In this document: positions 17,196-25,256 of the stretch, piece after piece
Numbering within the stretch: position 1 is the first letter of the stretch
Layout of the letters: the number at the start of each line of letters is the position of its first letter
Assembly: GCA_020441385.1 (NCBI GenBank)
Contig: JAGRMG010000089.1
Coordinates: 1 to 32,507 of the forward strand
DNA from: Paracoccaceae bacterium
GTDB taxonomy: Bacteria > Pseudomonadota > Alphaproteobacteria > Rhodobacterales > Rhodobacteraceae
Direction of reading: 5' to 3'
Length of the DNA stretch: 32,507 nucleotides
Made by a program: the position numbers and the translations under genes
The notes under the pieces: model-generated
Database searches by the model: none
What the model was told of the DNA's origin: nothing
The model's input: the letters and a program-made list of their open reading frames with translations, nothing else

Positions 17196-18791
17196 ATGGC
17201 TCCCAAGGTACTCGTTTCCGACAAACTCAGCCCCACCGCCGTGCAGATCTTCCGCGACCGCGGCATAGAGGTCGATTTCGAACCCGATCTCGGCAAGGAC
17301 AAGGACAGGCTGGCCGAAGCAATCGGCAAGTATGACGGCCTGGCCATCCGCTCGGCCACCAGGGTGACCGAGAAGATCCTCGAAAGGGCCACCAATCTCA
17401 AGGTGATCGGCCGCGCCGGCATCGGCACCGACAACATCGACAAGGACGCGGCCAGCAAGCGCGGCGTGATCGTGATGAACACGCCGTTCGGCAACATGAT
17501 CACCACCGCCGAACACGCCATCGCGCTGATGTTCGCCGTCGCCCGCCAGTTGCCCGAGGCGAGCGCGTCCACCCATGCCGGGAAATGGGAGAAGTCGCGA
17601 TTCATGGGCGTCGAACTGACCGGCAAGACCCTGGGCGTGATCGGGGCGGGAAATATCGGCGGCATCGTCTGCGAGCGCGCGCGCGGGCTCAAGATGAAGG
17701 TGATCGCCTATGATCCCTACCTCAGCGAGGAGAAGGCCGCCAAGATGGGGGTGGAGAAGGTCGCGTTGGACGACCTTCTGAAACGCGCCGATTTCATCAC
17801 CCTGCATGTGCCGCTGACCGACCAGACGCGCAACATCCTCAGCCGCGAGAATCTGGAAAAGACCCGGAAGGGCGTGCGTATAATCAACTGTGCCCGCGGC
17901 GGCCTGGTGGACGAACAGGCGGTGGCCGACCTGCTCAAATCGGGCCACATCGCCGGTGCCGCCTTCGACGTGTTCGCGAAGGAACCGGCCACCGAGAACC
18001 CGCTTTTCGGCCTGCCGGGCGTGGTCTGCACGCCGCATCTGGGCGCCGCCACCACCGAGGCACAGGAGAACGTGGCGCTTCAGGTGGCTGAACAGATGTC
18101 GAACTATCTGCTCGACGGTGCGGTCGAAAATGCGCTGAACATGCCTTCGATGACCGCCGAGGATGCCAAGGTCATGGGCCCTTGGGTGAAACTTGCCGCG
18201 CATCTGGGCGCATTCATCGGGCAGATGACCGATGAGCCGATCAAGGCGATCAACATCCTCTATGACGGGACCGTGTCGCAGATGAACCTGGAGGCGCTGA
18301 ACTGTTCGGTCGTCGCCGGGATAATGAAGAAGGTGAACCCCGACGTGAACATGGTGTCCGCGCCCTTCATCGCCAAGGAGCGCGGCGTGCAGATCTCCAC
18401 CACCAGTCAGGACAAGTCGGGAGCCTTCGACGGCTATGTGAAGGTGACGGTGGTCACGGAAAAGCGCGACCGTTCGATCGCCGGAACCGTGTTTTCCGAC
18501 GGCAAGCCCCGCTTCATCCAGATCAAGGGCATCAACATCGACGCCGAGGTCGGCGCGCACATGCTTTATACCACCAACGATGACATGCCCGGCATCATCG
18601 GCACGCTGGGCAACACGATGGGCGAAAACGGTGTCAACATCGCCAACTTCACCCTGGGCCGTGCCGACAAGGGCGGCGAGGCCATCGCGCTGCTTTATGT
18701 GGACGAACCGGTGCCGGCGCCGGTCGTCAGAAAGCTTGAAGACACCGGCATGTTCCGGCAGGTCAAGCCACTGGCATTCGATATTGCCTGA
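17196..18791 (+). CDS. serA: D-3-phosphoglycerate dehydrogenase
   Basis: SerA oxidises 3-phosphoglycerate to 3-phosphohydroxypyruvate, the entry step of serine synthesis. At 531 residues it is the long form: N-terminal substrate and NAD domains, then an intervening domain and a C-terminal ACT domain (from about residue 450, with ININDAEVGAHMLYTTND-like sequence around INIDAEVGAHML) that normally binds serine for feedback control. Visible catalytic features are the NAD motif GAGNIG at 150-155, Arg234 in NCARGG and His281 in PHLGAAT. The ATG at 17196 was preferred to the one at 17190, since AAAGGA is 9 bases before it and the product starts APKVLVSDKLS like relatives. Confidence 0.95.
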   Translation: MAPKVLVSDKLSPTAVQIFRDRGIEVDFEPDLGKDKDRLAEAIGKYDGLAIRSATRVTEKILERATNLKVIGRAGIGTDNIDKDAASKRGVIVMNTPFGNMITTAEHAIALMFAVARQLPEASASTHAGKWEKSRFMGVELTGKTLGVIGAGNIGGIVCERARGLKMKVIAYDPYLSEEKAAKMGVEKVALDDLLKRADFITLHVPLTDQTRNILSRENLEKTRKGVRIINCARGGLVDEQAVADLLKSGHIAGAAFDVFAKEPATENPLFGLPGVVCTPHLGAATTEAQENVALQVAEQMSNYLLDGAVENALNMPSMTAEDAKVMGPWVKLAAHLGAFIGQMTDEPIKAINILYDGTVSQMNLEALNCSVVAGIMKKVNPDVNMVSAPFIAKERGVQISTTSQDKSGAFDGYVKVTVVTEKRDRSIAGTVFSDGKPRFIQIKGINIDAEVGAHMLYTTNDDMPGIIGTLGNTMGENGVNIANFTLGRADKGGEAIALLYVDEPVPAPVVRKLEDTGMFRQVKPLAFDIA

Positions 18792-18799
18792 TACAGGCC

Positions 18800-18823
18800 G
18801 CGGTGCCGCCGGTGCGGCACCGC
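18800..18823 (+). terminator. Stem-loop after serA
   Basis: GCGGTGCCGC (18800-18809) pairs perfectly with GCGGCACCGC (18814-18823) around a CGGT loop, only 8 bases past the serA stop. A U-tract is missing, so it is either a GC-only terminator or an mRNA-stabilising 3' structure. A 10-base palindrome GGGCCGGCCC follows at 18832-18841. Confidence 0.55.
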
Positions 18824-18876
18824 GCAGGGGCGGGCCGGCCCTTCCCATCGCGGCGATCCTGCGCTAGCCCGATACC

Positions 18877-19605
18877 ATGAACACACCGATCTACGCCGTC
18901 GGCGACATTCACGGCCATCTGGCCAAGCTCGATCACGCGCTCGACCTGATCGCCGCCGATGGCGGGGCAGCGGCCGAGATCGTGTTCCTGGGCGATCTGG
19001 TCGATCGCGGCCCCGACAGCCGCGGCGTCATCGACCGGCTGATGCAGGGTCAGGCGGCGGGCCGTCCCTGGCGGGTGCTGATGGGCAATCACGATGCCAT
19101 GTTCGCGCGGTTCCTGGCCGATGGCGATCCGCACGATCCGCGCATCAAGTCCGGGGCCGCCTGGACGCATCCGCGGCTGGGCGGGCTGGGCACCCTGGCC
19201 TCCTATGGCATAGAGCCCGACCCGCGCGCACCTTTGCGCGATCTCGCCGCCGCCGCCTGCGCCGTGGTGCCCGATGAACATCGCGCCTTTCTCGACAGGC
19301 TGCCGCGCTTGGCCGAACGCGGCGCGCTCTTGTTCGTGCATGCGGGTATCCGCCCCGGGGTGGCGCTGGCCGATCAGGATCCCGACGATCTGATCTGGAT
19401 TCGCGACGAGTTCCTCGACCATCCCGACCCGCACCCGTGGCTCGTGGTACACGGGCACACGGCACTGGAATGCCCAAGGCATTTCGGCAACCGCGTCGAT
19501 CTGGACGGCGGCGCCGGCCATGGCCGCGATCTTCACCCGGCGGTGTTCGAAGGGCGCGACTGCTGGCTGCTGACCGAGGGCGGGCGGGTGCGGCTGGACC
19601 CCTGA
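18877..19605 (+). CDS. PPP-family serine/threonine or bis-phosphate phosphatase
   Basis: This 242-residue metallophosphoesterase has the full PPP signature in order: GDIHGH (residues 9-14), GDLVDRGPDS, GNHDAMF, then VHAGIRP and VVHGHTALE, which supply the two-metal ligands and the catalytic histidine. Bacterial members are annotated as protein phosphatase 1-like enzymes (PrpA/PrpB) and some act on dinucleoside tetraphosphates. The substrate cannot be decided. It is convergent with the CysK-like gene, whose stop is 10 bases away, and is separated from serA by a strong stem-loop, so it is probably transcribed on its own. The region just before its ATG lacks a strong ribosome binding site. Confidence 0.85.
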   Translation: MNTPIYAVGDIHGHLAKLDHALDLIAADGGAAAEIVFLGDLVDRGPDSRGVIDRLMQGQAAGRPWRVLMGNHDAMFARFLADGDPHDPRIKSGAAWTHPRLGGLGTLASYGIEPDPRAPLRDLAAAACAVVPDEHRAFLDRLPRLAERGALLFVHAGIRPGVALADQDPDDLIWIRDEFLDHPDPHPWLVVHGHTALECPRHFGNRVDLDGGAGHGRDLHPAVFEGRDCWLLTEGGRVRLDP

Positions 19606-19615
19606 AGCGCGCCGG

Positions 19616-20572
19616 TCAGGGCCAAAGGTCGGTCGAAAGATATTTCAGCCCGCTGTCGCAGATGACGATGGCGATGCGCCCGCCGCGTTCGGGCCCGCCG
19701 AGCAATTCAAACGCCGCCGCAAGATTGGCGCCGGCGGAAAAGCCCGCGAATATCCCTTCCTCCCGCGCCAGGGCGCGGGCGGTCGCGCGGGCGGTCTCGC
19801 CCGAGACGGCCATGTATCCGTCCACGGGCGCGCCGTGCAGCAGCGCCAGATCGCTCATCGCATAGCCCCCGCCCTGGATGGGATGGCCGGGCCGCGCCGC
19901 GGCGCATCCGGCCAGTACCGCCGCGCCCTCGGGTTCCACGACATAGCCGCGCAGCGCGCGATTGCGCGCCCGCAGCGCGCGCATGGTGCCGGCATAGGTG
20001 CCCCCCGAACCGGCGAAATCGGCGAACGCGGTCAGCGTGCAATCCGAATCCGCCCAAAGCTCGGGGCCGGTGGTGCGATAATGCGCATCGGCGTTGCCGG
20101 GGTGGCGGAACTGATCGGCGCGAAACGCGCCCCGCGCCTCGGCAAGGCGGCGCGCCTCGGCCTCGACGCGCTCGAGATCGGCGCCCGATACCTCGCCGGG
20201 CACGCTGGCGGGGCATTGATCCACCAGCACCACCTCGGCCCCCAGCGCCGCCATCATCCGGGCCCGTTCCGGCGAATTGCCCCGGCTCATCACCGCCACG
20301 AAGGGATAGCCGCGCGCACCGCAGACGATGGCCAGCCCCGTGCCCATGTTGCCGCTGGTCAGTTCCACAACCGTCTGCCCGGGGCGAAGCACACCCTCGG
20401 CCTCGGCCGCCTCGACGATGCCCAAGGCGGCGCGGTCCTTCTTGGAAAACCCCGGGTTGAGGTAGTCGAGCTTGGCCAGTATCCGGCCCTCGAGCCCGCG
20501 CGCCGCCACCATCCGGTCGAGCCACACCGCCGGCGTGCGTCCGATCACATCGACGATGGTATTCGGCGCCAT
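19616..20572 (-). CDS. CysK-like PLP-dependent enzyme of the soe operon
   Basis: This fold-type II PLP enzyme of 318 residues resembles O-acetylserine sulfhydrylase/cystathionine beta-synthase. The PLP lysine is in NPGFSKKDRAA, the phosphate cup is GSGGTYAG, and GFSAGAN is near the C-terminus. Differences from true CysK stand out: the substrate loop reads TSGNMGTG rather than TSGNTGI, and SKKDR replaces SVKDR. The ATG at 20572 has AAGGGGGG upstream and is only 25 bases after the soeC stop, so it is the likely last gene of soeABC. Possible roles include cysteine synthesis from a sulfur donor or a reaction involving sulfite; neither can be shown here. L-cysteate sulfo-lyase is unlikely because its QSNxTR loop is absent. 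Confidence 0.8.
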   Translation of the reverse strand: MAPNTIVDVIGRTPAVWLDRMVAARGLEGRILAKLDYLNPGFSKKDRAALGIVEAAEAEGVLRPGQTVVELTSGNMGTGLAIVCGARGYPFVAVMSRGNSPERARMMAALGAEVVLVDQCPASVPGEVSGADLERVEAEARRLAEARGAFRADQFRHPGNADAHYRTTGPELWADSDCTLTAFADFAGSGGTYAGTMRALRARNRALRGYVVEPEGAAVLAGCAAARPGHPIQGGGYAMSDLALLHGAPVDGYMAVSGETARATARALAREEGIFAGFSAGANLAAAFELLGGPERGGRIAIVICDSGLKYLSTDLWP

Positions 20573-20597
20573 TCGCCCAGCCCCCCTTGGTCCCGTT

Positions 20598-21470
20598 CTA
20601 TCGCTTGCCGTAGTAGAACCCGACCACATGTTCCGCCTGTGCGAAGAACAGCCAGCGCGATACGGCGACCCCGGCGAGGTGACAAAGTGCCGCCAGCGCC
20701 GCAACCAGGTGGCCGGCGCCCAGCATGAGCAGGACCAGCGGCAGCACGACCGCCAGCGTCAGGGCGATCGCCCTCAGTTTCAGCGCATGCCTGCGGCCCA
20801 CCACATGCACGAATTCCTCCAACAGGTAGTTGGTGCCGGTATGGGGCGGCTCGAAGGCGCGCACCGCGCGCGGTGCACCAAGGCCGGTCGCGGTGGCCAG
20901 CGTCGTGCCCGATCCGGCAAGCGCCCGGTCGCCGAGCTTCCAGTAGGCGATCTGCACGATTCCCGACAGCAGCAACAGCGCCTTGGCGGCCGCCATCTGG
21001 CCGGCCAGCAGCGCGCCGCCGGTCAGCGAGAGGGTGAGAAACATCACCGGCGTCAGCGCCATGTTCCAGCGCGGCACCGTCCTGAGCTGGGCATAGATCA
21101 TCGAGGTCGTGAACACGACCGCGACGCTCATCGCCGCGCCGGCCAGCCCCAGGGCCGTCCACCGCGTCCCGAGAAACACCAGCCCGGCACCGTATCCCGC
21201 CATCAGGATCAGTGCGATCACCGATGTCCAGCCCTCGCGGCTCAGCCAGCTCGTGCGCCATTGGGTGAACGCCCTGATCGCGCGTTCGGGGCGGCCGAGA
21301 TGGAAGGTCGAGGCGAGAAGCCCGCCGACGGCCAGCAGATATGCGATGGCGAAGAACCCGAACGCGGTCAGGCCGGTCACGCCCGGCAGGCCGAGGCCAA
21401 GCCAGACCAGCAGGCCGAAACCGGCCCCGGAAAGCGTGGTGAAGATGATGACGGACGGCGCCGGATTCAT
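20598..21470 (-). CDS. soeC: Sulfite dehydrogenase membrane anchor subunit
   Basis: This DmsC/NrfD-like integral membrane protein (290 residues, about eight hydrophobic helices) anchors the SoeAB catalytic dimer and passes electrons to the quinone pool. The DmsC-type marker ASTFHLGRPERAIRAFTQWRTSWLSREG is split here into ASTFHLGRPERA and WRTSWLSREG around residues 53-78. The C-terminus ends in HVVGFYYGKR. It starts one base after the soeB stop and precedes the CysK-like gene by 25 bases, indicating translation coupling in the order soeA-soeB-soeC. Confidence 0.9.
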   Translation of the reverse strand: MNPAPSVIIFTTLSGAGFGLLVWLGLGLPGVTGLTAFGFFAIAYLLAVGGLLASTFHLGRPERAIRAFTQWRTSWLSREGWTSVIALILMAGYGAGLVFLGTRWTALGLAGAAMSVAVVFTTSMIYAQLRTVPRWNMALTPVMFLTLSLTGGALLAGQMAAAKALLLLSGIVQIAYWKLGDRALAGSGTTLATATGLGAPRAVRAFEPPHTGTNYLLEEFVHVVGRRHALKLRAIALTLAVVLPLVLLMLGAGHLVAALAALCHLAGVAVSRWLFFAQAEHVVGFYYGKR

Positions 21471-21471
21471 G

Positions 21472-22260
21472 TCAGCTGTTCTCTTCTTTGGCAGGGGCGT
21501 CCATTCGGGCGAGGCCGCCGCCGGGCAGACGGTCGAGCGTGCGGTCGAGCCATGCCAGAAAGCCCGAGGCCGTTTCGGCCACGGCGGTCAGGGCCGGGGA
21601 GTCGGCGCCGATCCTGTCCCGGGGGCGCGGCGGCAGGTATTTGTTGACCGGCCGCGTACCCTGCTCCGGCATCAGGTCGATGCCGCCACGCTCGGCCACC
21701 AGCTGCGACACGGCGCTGTCGGGATCGCCGAGATCGCCGAAATGGCGGGCGCCGGCGGGGCAGGTGCGCACGCAGGCCGGAACGCGGTCCTGCTCGAGCA
21801 GGTTTTCGTTGTAGATCCGGTCGATGCACAGCGTGCATTTCTTCATCACGCCGGCCGCGCGGTCCAGTTCGCGGGCACCGTAGGGGCAGGCCCAGGCACA
21901 AAGGCCGCAGCCGATGCAATGATCCTCGTTGACCAGCACGATACCGTCCTCGCGGCGTTTGTAGCTGGCACCCGTGGGGCAGACGGTGACGCAGGGCGCG
22001 TCCTCGCAATGCAGGCAGGACTTGGGGAAATGCACCAGTTGCGCGGCGCCCTCGTCGGGGCGGATTTCGAACGAATGCACCCGGTTGAGAAACGTGCCGG
22101 AGGGATCGGCGCCATAGGCGTCCTGATCGGAGAGCGGAGCGCCGTAATTCTCGGTGTTCCAGCCCTTGCAGGAGATGACGCAGGCATGGCAGCCGACGCA
22201 GGTGTCGAGGTCGATCACCAGCCCCAGCTTGCGGTCGGTCCTGACGGGAAGCTGGGTCAT
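21472..22260 (-). CDS. soeB: Sulfite dehydrogenase iron-sulfur subunit
   Basis: SoeB is the electron-transfer subunit between the molybdenum centre of SoeA and the membrane anchor. The 262-residue protein holds four ferredoxin-type clusters: CVGCHACVISC (Cys21, 24, 27, 31), CLHCEDAPCVTVCP, CIGCGLCAWACP and the KCTLC...ACVRTCPAG pair, the DmsB/PsrB layout. The ATG at 22260 follows GGAGGA and starts MTQLPVRTDRKLG. An upstream in-frame start at 22314 was rejected because it would begin within the double-hairpin element between soeA and soeB. No signal peptide is present, in line with a cytoplasmic position. Confidence 0.93.
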   Translation of the reverse strand: MTQLPVRTDRKLGLVIDLDTCVGCHACVISCKGWNTENYGAPLSDQDAYGADPSGTFLNRVHSFEIRPDEGAAQLVHFPKSCLHCEDAPCVTVCPTGASYKRREDGIVLVNEDHCIGCGLCAWACPYGARELDRAAGVMKKCTLCIDRIYNENLLEQDRVPACVRTCPAGARHFGDLGDPDSAVSQLVAERGGIDLMPEQGTRPVNKYLPPRPRDRIGADSPALTAVAETASGFLAWLDRTLDRLPGGGLARMDAPAKEENS

Positions 22261-22288
22261 CGTGTCCTCCAATCCAGGTTGGCGGGGC

Positions 22289-22333
22289 CCAGAATTTTTG
22301 AAAATTCTGGACAATTTTCTTTGAAGAAAATTG
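22289..22333. repeat. Tandem double hairpin, copy 1, between soeA and soeB
   Basis: Hairpin one is CCAGAATTTT-TG-AAAATTCTGG (22289-22310); hairpin two is CAATTTTCTT-TG-AAGAAAATTG (22312-22333). Both have perfect 10-base arms and are separated by one base. The outer sequence is GGGCCC on both sides, allowing an alternative long stem. It begins directly after the soeA stop, inside the soeABC operon. Its AT-rich content contrasts with the GC-rich surroundings. Confidence 0.85.
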
Positions 22334-22339
22334 GGCCCG

Positions 22340-25162
22340 TCATTTGCCGACCTTCCATGTCAGGGTGTCGGGGCCCTTGCCGACCGGCGACAGGATGGGC
22401 GGGAATTGCGGTTGGCTTTCGCGTATTCCTTCTGGCGGGGCGGCCTTCGCGATGCGGACCTTCAGGTCGAACCACGCTGCCTGGCCGGTGATCGGATCGG
22501 AATTGGCCCAGCGCAGCCCGTCGCCCCTGGGCGGCAGCAATTCGTGGATCAGGTGGTTGAGCAGGAACCCCCTGGTCGCCTCGGGCGCGTCCCCGTCCAG
22601 CGCCCAGGCGCCCTTGCGCTTGCCGATGGCGTTCCAGGTCCAGACCGTGTTGTCGTTGAGTGCCGCCATTTCCATGACCGGTACGGTGATCGCGCCATGC
22701 GGCGAGGTCAGCCGGGCCCAGTCGCCGTCGCGCAGCCCGTGTTCGCGCATCAGCCTGGTCGGGACATAGAGCGGATTGCGCCCATGTACCTGGCGCAGCC
22801 AGGCGTTCTGGCTGCCCCAGCTGTGATACATCGCCATCGGGCGCTGGGTCAGGGCGTTCACGGTGAAGCCCTCGTTGCCGGTCTGGTCGGTCTCGTACCA
22901 GATCGGCAGCGGATCCATCGTGGCGCGGATGCGCGTTCGCAGATGCTCGGGCGGCTGGCGCTCGCCGTGGCCTTCGGCAGCCAGCTGGAAGCGTCGCAGC
23001 GGTTCGACATAGAGCTGGAACAGGAACGGCTGCGGGCTGTCGTAGAGCCCGATTGCGACCGCCCAGTCCTGATAGGCGCGGTTCCAGGGTTTGAAGTAGT
23101 CGGCGCCTTCGGGGATGTGCTGGAGTGCGAAGCCGCCGTTCTCGACATAGCGGTCGATCTGCCCGGCGTTGGGGGCGCCGCGCCCGAATTCGCTGCCGTC
23201 GCCGCGAAAACCGGCCAGCGGGCCGATTCCGGGTCTGCGTTCGTGATTGACGATGTAGTCGGCGTAGTCGGTCCAGTTCGGATTGCCGTGCGCATCGGTG
23301 AAACCGGGCAGTTTCAGTCGGTTGGCCAGATCGATCAGTACCGACTGGAAGCCGCGCACGTCACGGTCGGGTTCGACCACCGGCCAGCGGATCGCATCCG
23401 CCGCGGCATTGGCCTCGCAGATCGGGCGGTCCAGCAGCGAGATGCAATCGTGGCGTTCCAGATAGGTGGTGTCGGGAAGGATCAGGTCGGCATAGGCCAC
23501 CATCTCGGAGGAATAGGCATCGGAATAGATGATGTGCGGGATGACGTATTCGCCGCTTTCGTCCCTGTCGGTCAGCATGTCCATCACGCCGGCGGTGTTC
23601 ATGGACGAGTTCCACGCCATGTTGGCCATGTACATGAACAGCGTGTCGATCCTGTAGGGATCGCCGGCATGGGCGTTCGGGATCACCATGTGCATGAGCC
23701 CGTGCGCGCTCATCGGGTTTTCCCAGGTGAACGCCTTGTCGATGCGCGCCGGCGACCCGTCGGCCTTCAGGGCCAGATCGTCCGGCCCCTGCACGAAGCC
23801 CAGATGCGGGCCGTCCAGCGGGGCACCGGGCGTGACCTTGCAGTGCGGCCTGGGATGGGCGGTGGCGGGCTTGGGGTAGGGCGGCTTGAAGCGGAAGCCC
23901 CCGGGCACCTCGACGCTGCCCAGCAGGATTTGCAGGACGTGCAGGGCACGACAGGTCTGGAAGCCGTTGGCATGCGCCGACACGCCGCGCATGGCGTGAA
24001 AGCTGACCGGGCGCCCGATCATCCTGTCGTGGCGGTCGCCGCGGAAATCGGTCCAGGCGTGGTCCAGTTCGAACGCCTCGTCGAAGGCGACACGCGCCAG
24101 TTCGGCGGCGATGGCGCGAATCCTGCCGGCGGGGATGCCGCAGCGCCCGGCCACCGCCTCGGGCGCGTATTCGGCTGCCAGGTAGCGTTCGGCCATGATC
24201 CGGAACACCGAGACGTGACTGGTGCCGCCCCTGCGCAGGCTGCCGTTCAGGTCGGGGCGCACGCCGGGCGCGTCGAACGGGGCGGGTTTGCCGGTGGCCC
24301 GGTCGATCACCAGCGGCTTGCCGTCCTCGCCGCGCAGCAGCAGGCCGCTTTCGGGGCTGTCCTGGTCTTCGTTCACCAGGCAGGGCGCATTGGTGAACCG
24401 GGCCAGGTAGTCGAGGTCGATCTTGCCGGATTTCAGCAGTTCATGCACCAAGGCCAGGATGAACAGCCCGTCGGTGCCGGGCGTGATGCCGACCCAGTCG
24501 TCGGCCACGGCGTTATAGCCCGACCGGATCGGGTTGACGCCGATGATGCGGCCGCCGCGCGCCTTGATCCTCGCCATGCCCATCTTGATCGGGTTGCTGT
24601 CGTGATCCTCGGCGACACCGAACAGCATGAAAAGCTGCGTGCGTTCCCAGTCCGGCTGGCCGAACTCCCAGAACGCGCCGCCCATCGTGTAGATTCCGGC
24701 CGCAGCCATGTTGACGGAACAGAAGCCGCCATGCGCGGCATAGTTGGGCGTGCCGAAATTCTGCGCCCAGAAACTGGTGAACGACTGCGACTGGTCGCGG
24801 CCGGTGAAGAAGGCCAGCCGTTCGGGGGCCTGCGCGCGCAGCGGTTGCAGCCAGCCGGTCGCGATGTCGAGCGCCTCGTCCCAGCCGATTTCCTCGAATT
24901 CGCCCGATCCGCGCGGCCCGACGCGGCGCAGCGGCGCGCGCAGGCGCGACGGCGCGTTGTGCTGCATGATGCCGGCGCTGCCCTTGGCGCAGAGCACGCC
25001 CCTGTTCACCGGATGGTCGCGGTTGCCCTCGATATAGGCGACCTTGCCGTTCTTCATGTGGACATTGATGCCGCAGCGGCAGGCGCACATGTAGCAGGTG
25101 GTGCGGCGCACCTCGTCGGAAACCTGTGGCGACGTGTCGACGACCGGTTGCTGGTATGCCAT
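22340..25162 (-). CDS. soeA: Sulfite dehydrogenase molybdopterin subunit
   Basis: SoeA is the catalytic subunit that oxidises sulfite to sulfate with molybdenum bis-MGD, releasing electrons to SoeB. The 940-residue protein belongs to the DMSO reductase family. Its N-terminal [4Fe-4S] motif is Cys23-x2-Cys26-x3-Cys30-x27-Cys58, followed by the long molybdopterin domains and a C-terminal dinucleotide-binding domain. There is no twin-arginine signal, so the enzyme faces the cytoplasm, as known for Soe complexes and unlike periplasmic SorAB or PsrA. The ATG at 25162 has AAGGGG upstream; an open frame reaching back to 25282 has no credible start. In context it removes the sulfite released by Xsc. 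Confidence 0.9.
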   Translation of the reverse strand: MAYQQPVVDTSPQVSDEVRRTTCYMCACRCGINVHMKNGKVAYIEGNRDHPVNRGVLCAKGSAGIMQHNAPSRLRAPLRRVGPRGSGEFEEIGWDEALDIATGWLQPLRAQAPERLAFFTGRDQSQSFTSFWAQNFGTPNYAAHGGFCSVNMAAAGIYTMGGAFWEFGQPDWERTQLFMLFGVAEDHDSNPIKMGMARIKARGGRIIGVNPIRSGYNAVADDWVGITPGTDGLFILALVHELLKSGKIDLDYLARFTNAPCLVNEDQDSPESGLLLRGEDGKPLVIDRATGKPAPFDAPGVRPDLNGSLRRGGTSHVSVFRIMAERYLAAEYAPEAVAGRCGIPAGRIRAIAAELARVAFDEAFELDHAWTDFRGDRHDRMIGRPVSFHAMRGVSAHANGFQTCRALHVLQILLGSVEVPGGFRFKPPYPKPATAHPRPHCKVTPGAPLDGPHLGFVQGPDDLALKADGSPARIDKAFTWENPMSAHGLMHMVIPNAHAGDPYRIDTLFMYMANMAWNSSMNTAGVMDMLTDRDESGEYVIPHIIYSDAYSSEMVAYADLILPDTTYLERHDCISLLDRPICEANAAADAIRWPVVEPDRDVRGFQSVLIDLANRLKLPGFTDAHGNPNWTDYADYIVNHERRPGIGPLAGFRGDGSEFGRGAPNAGQIDRYVENGGFALQHIPEGADYFKPWNRAYQDWAVAIGLYDSPQPFLFQLYVEPLRRFQLAAEGHGERQPPEHLRTRIRATMDPLPIWYETDQTGNEGFTVNALTQRPMAMYHSWGSQNAWLRQVHGRNPLYVPTRLMREHGLRDGDWARLTSPHGAITVPVMEMAALNDNTVWTWNAIGKRKGAWALDGDAPEATRGFLLNHLIHELLPPRGDGLRWANSDPITGQAAWFDLKVRIAKAAPPEGIRESQPQFPPILSPVGKGPDTLTWKVGK

Positions 25163-25199
25163 GCCTGCGTTCCCCTTAGATTGCCGGCAGCCTATTTTA

Positions 25200-25233
25200 A
25201 CATTCCAATAATTGCGACCGTTTTCTGGAATGT
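25200..25233. promoter_or_regulatory. Inverted repeat upstream of soeA
   Basis: ACATTCCA (25200-25207) and TGGAATGT (25226-25233) form a perfect 8-base inverted repeat with an 18-base spacer, in the 94-base gap between the citrate synthase stop and the soeA start. On the minus strand a -10-like TAAAAT (25199-25194) directly follows the proximal arm, so the repeat would sit over the -35 region. The area is AT-rich relative to its surroundings. It may be a dimeric regulator site; the regulator is unknown. Confidence 0.45.
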
Positions 25234-25256
25234 GATTGCGGGCCGGCGTTTGCCGG

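Noticed and set aside
19616-20572. L-cysteate sulfo-lyase (CuyA)
   Set aside because: Tempting because of the sulfite context, but the active-site loop is CysK-like (TSGN), not the QSNxTR of the D-cysteine desulfhydrase/CuyA family.
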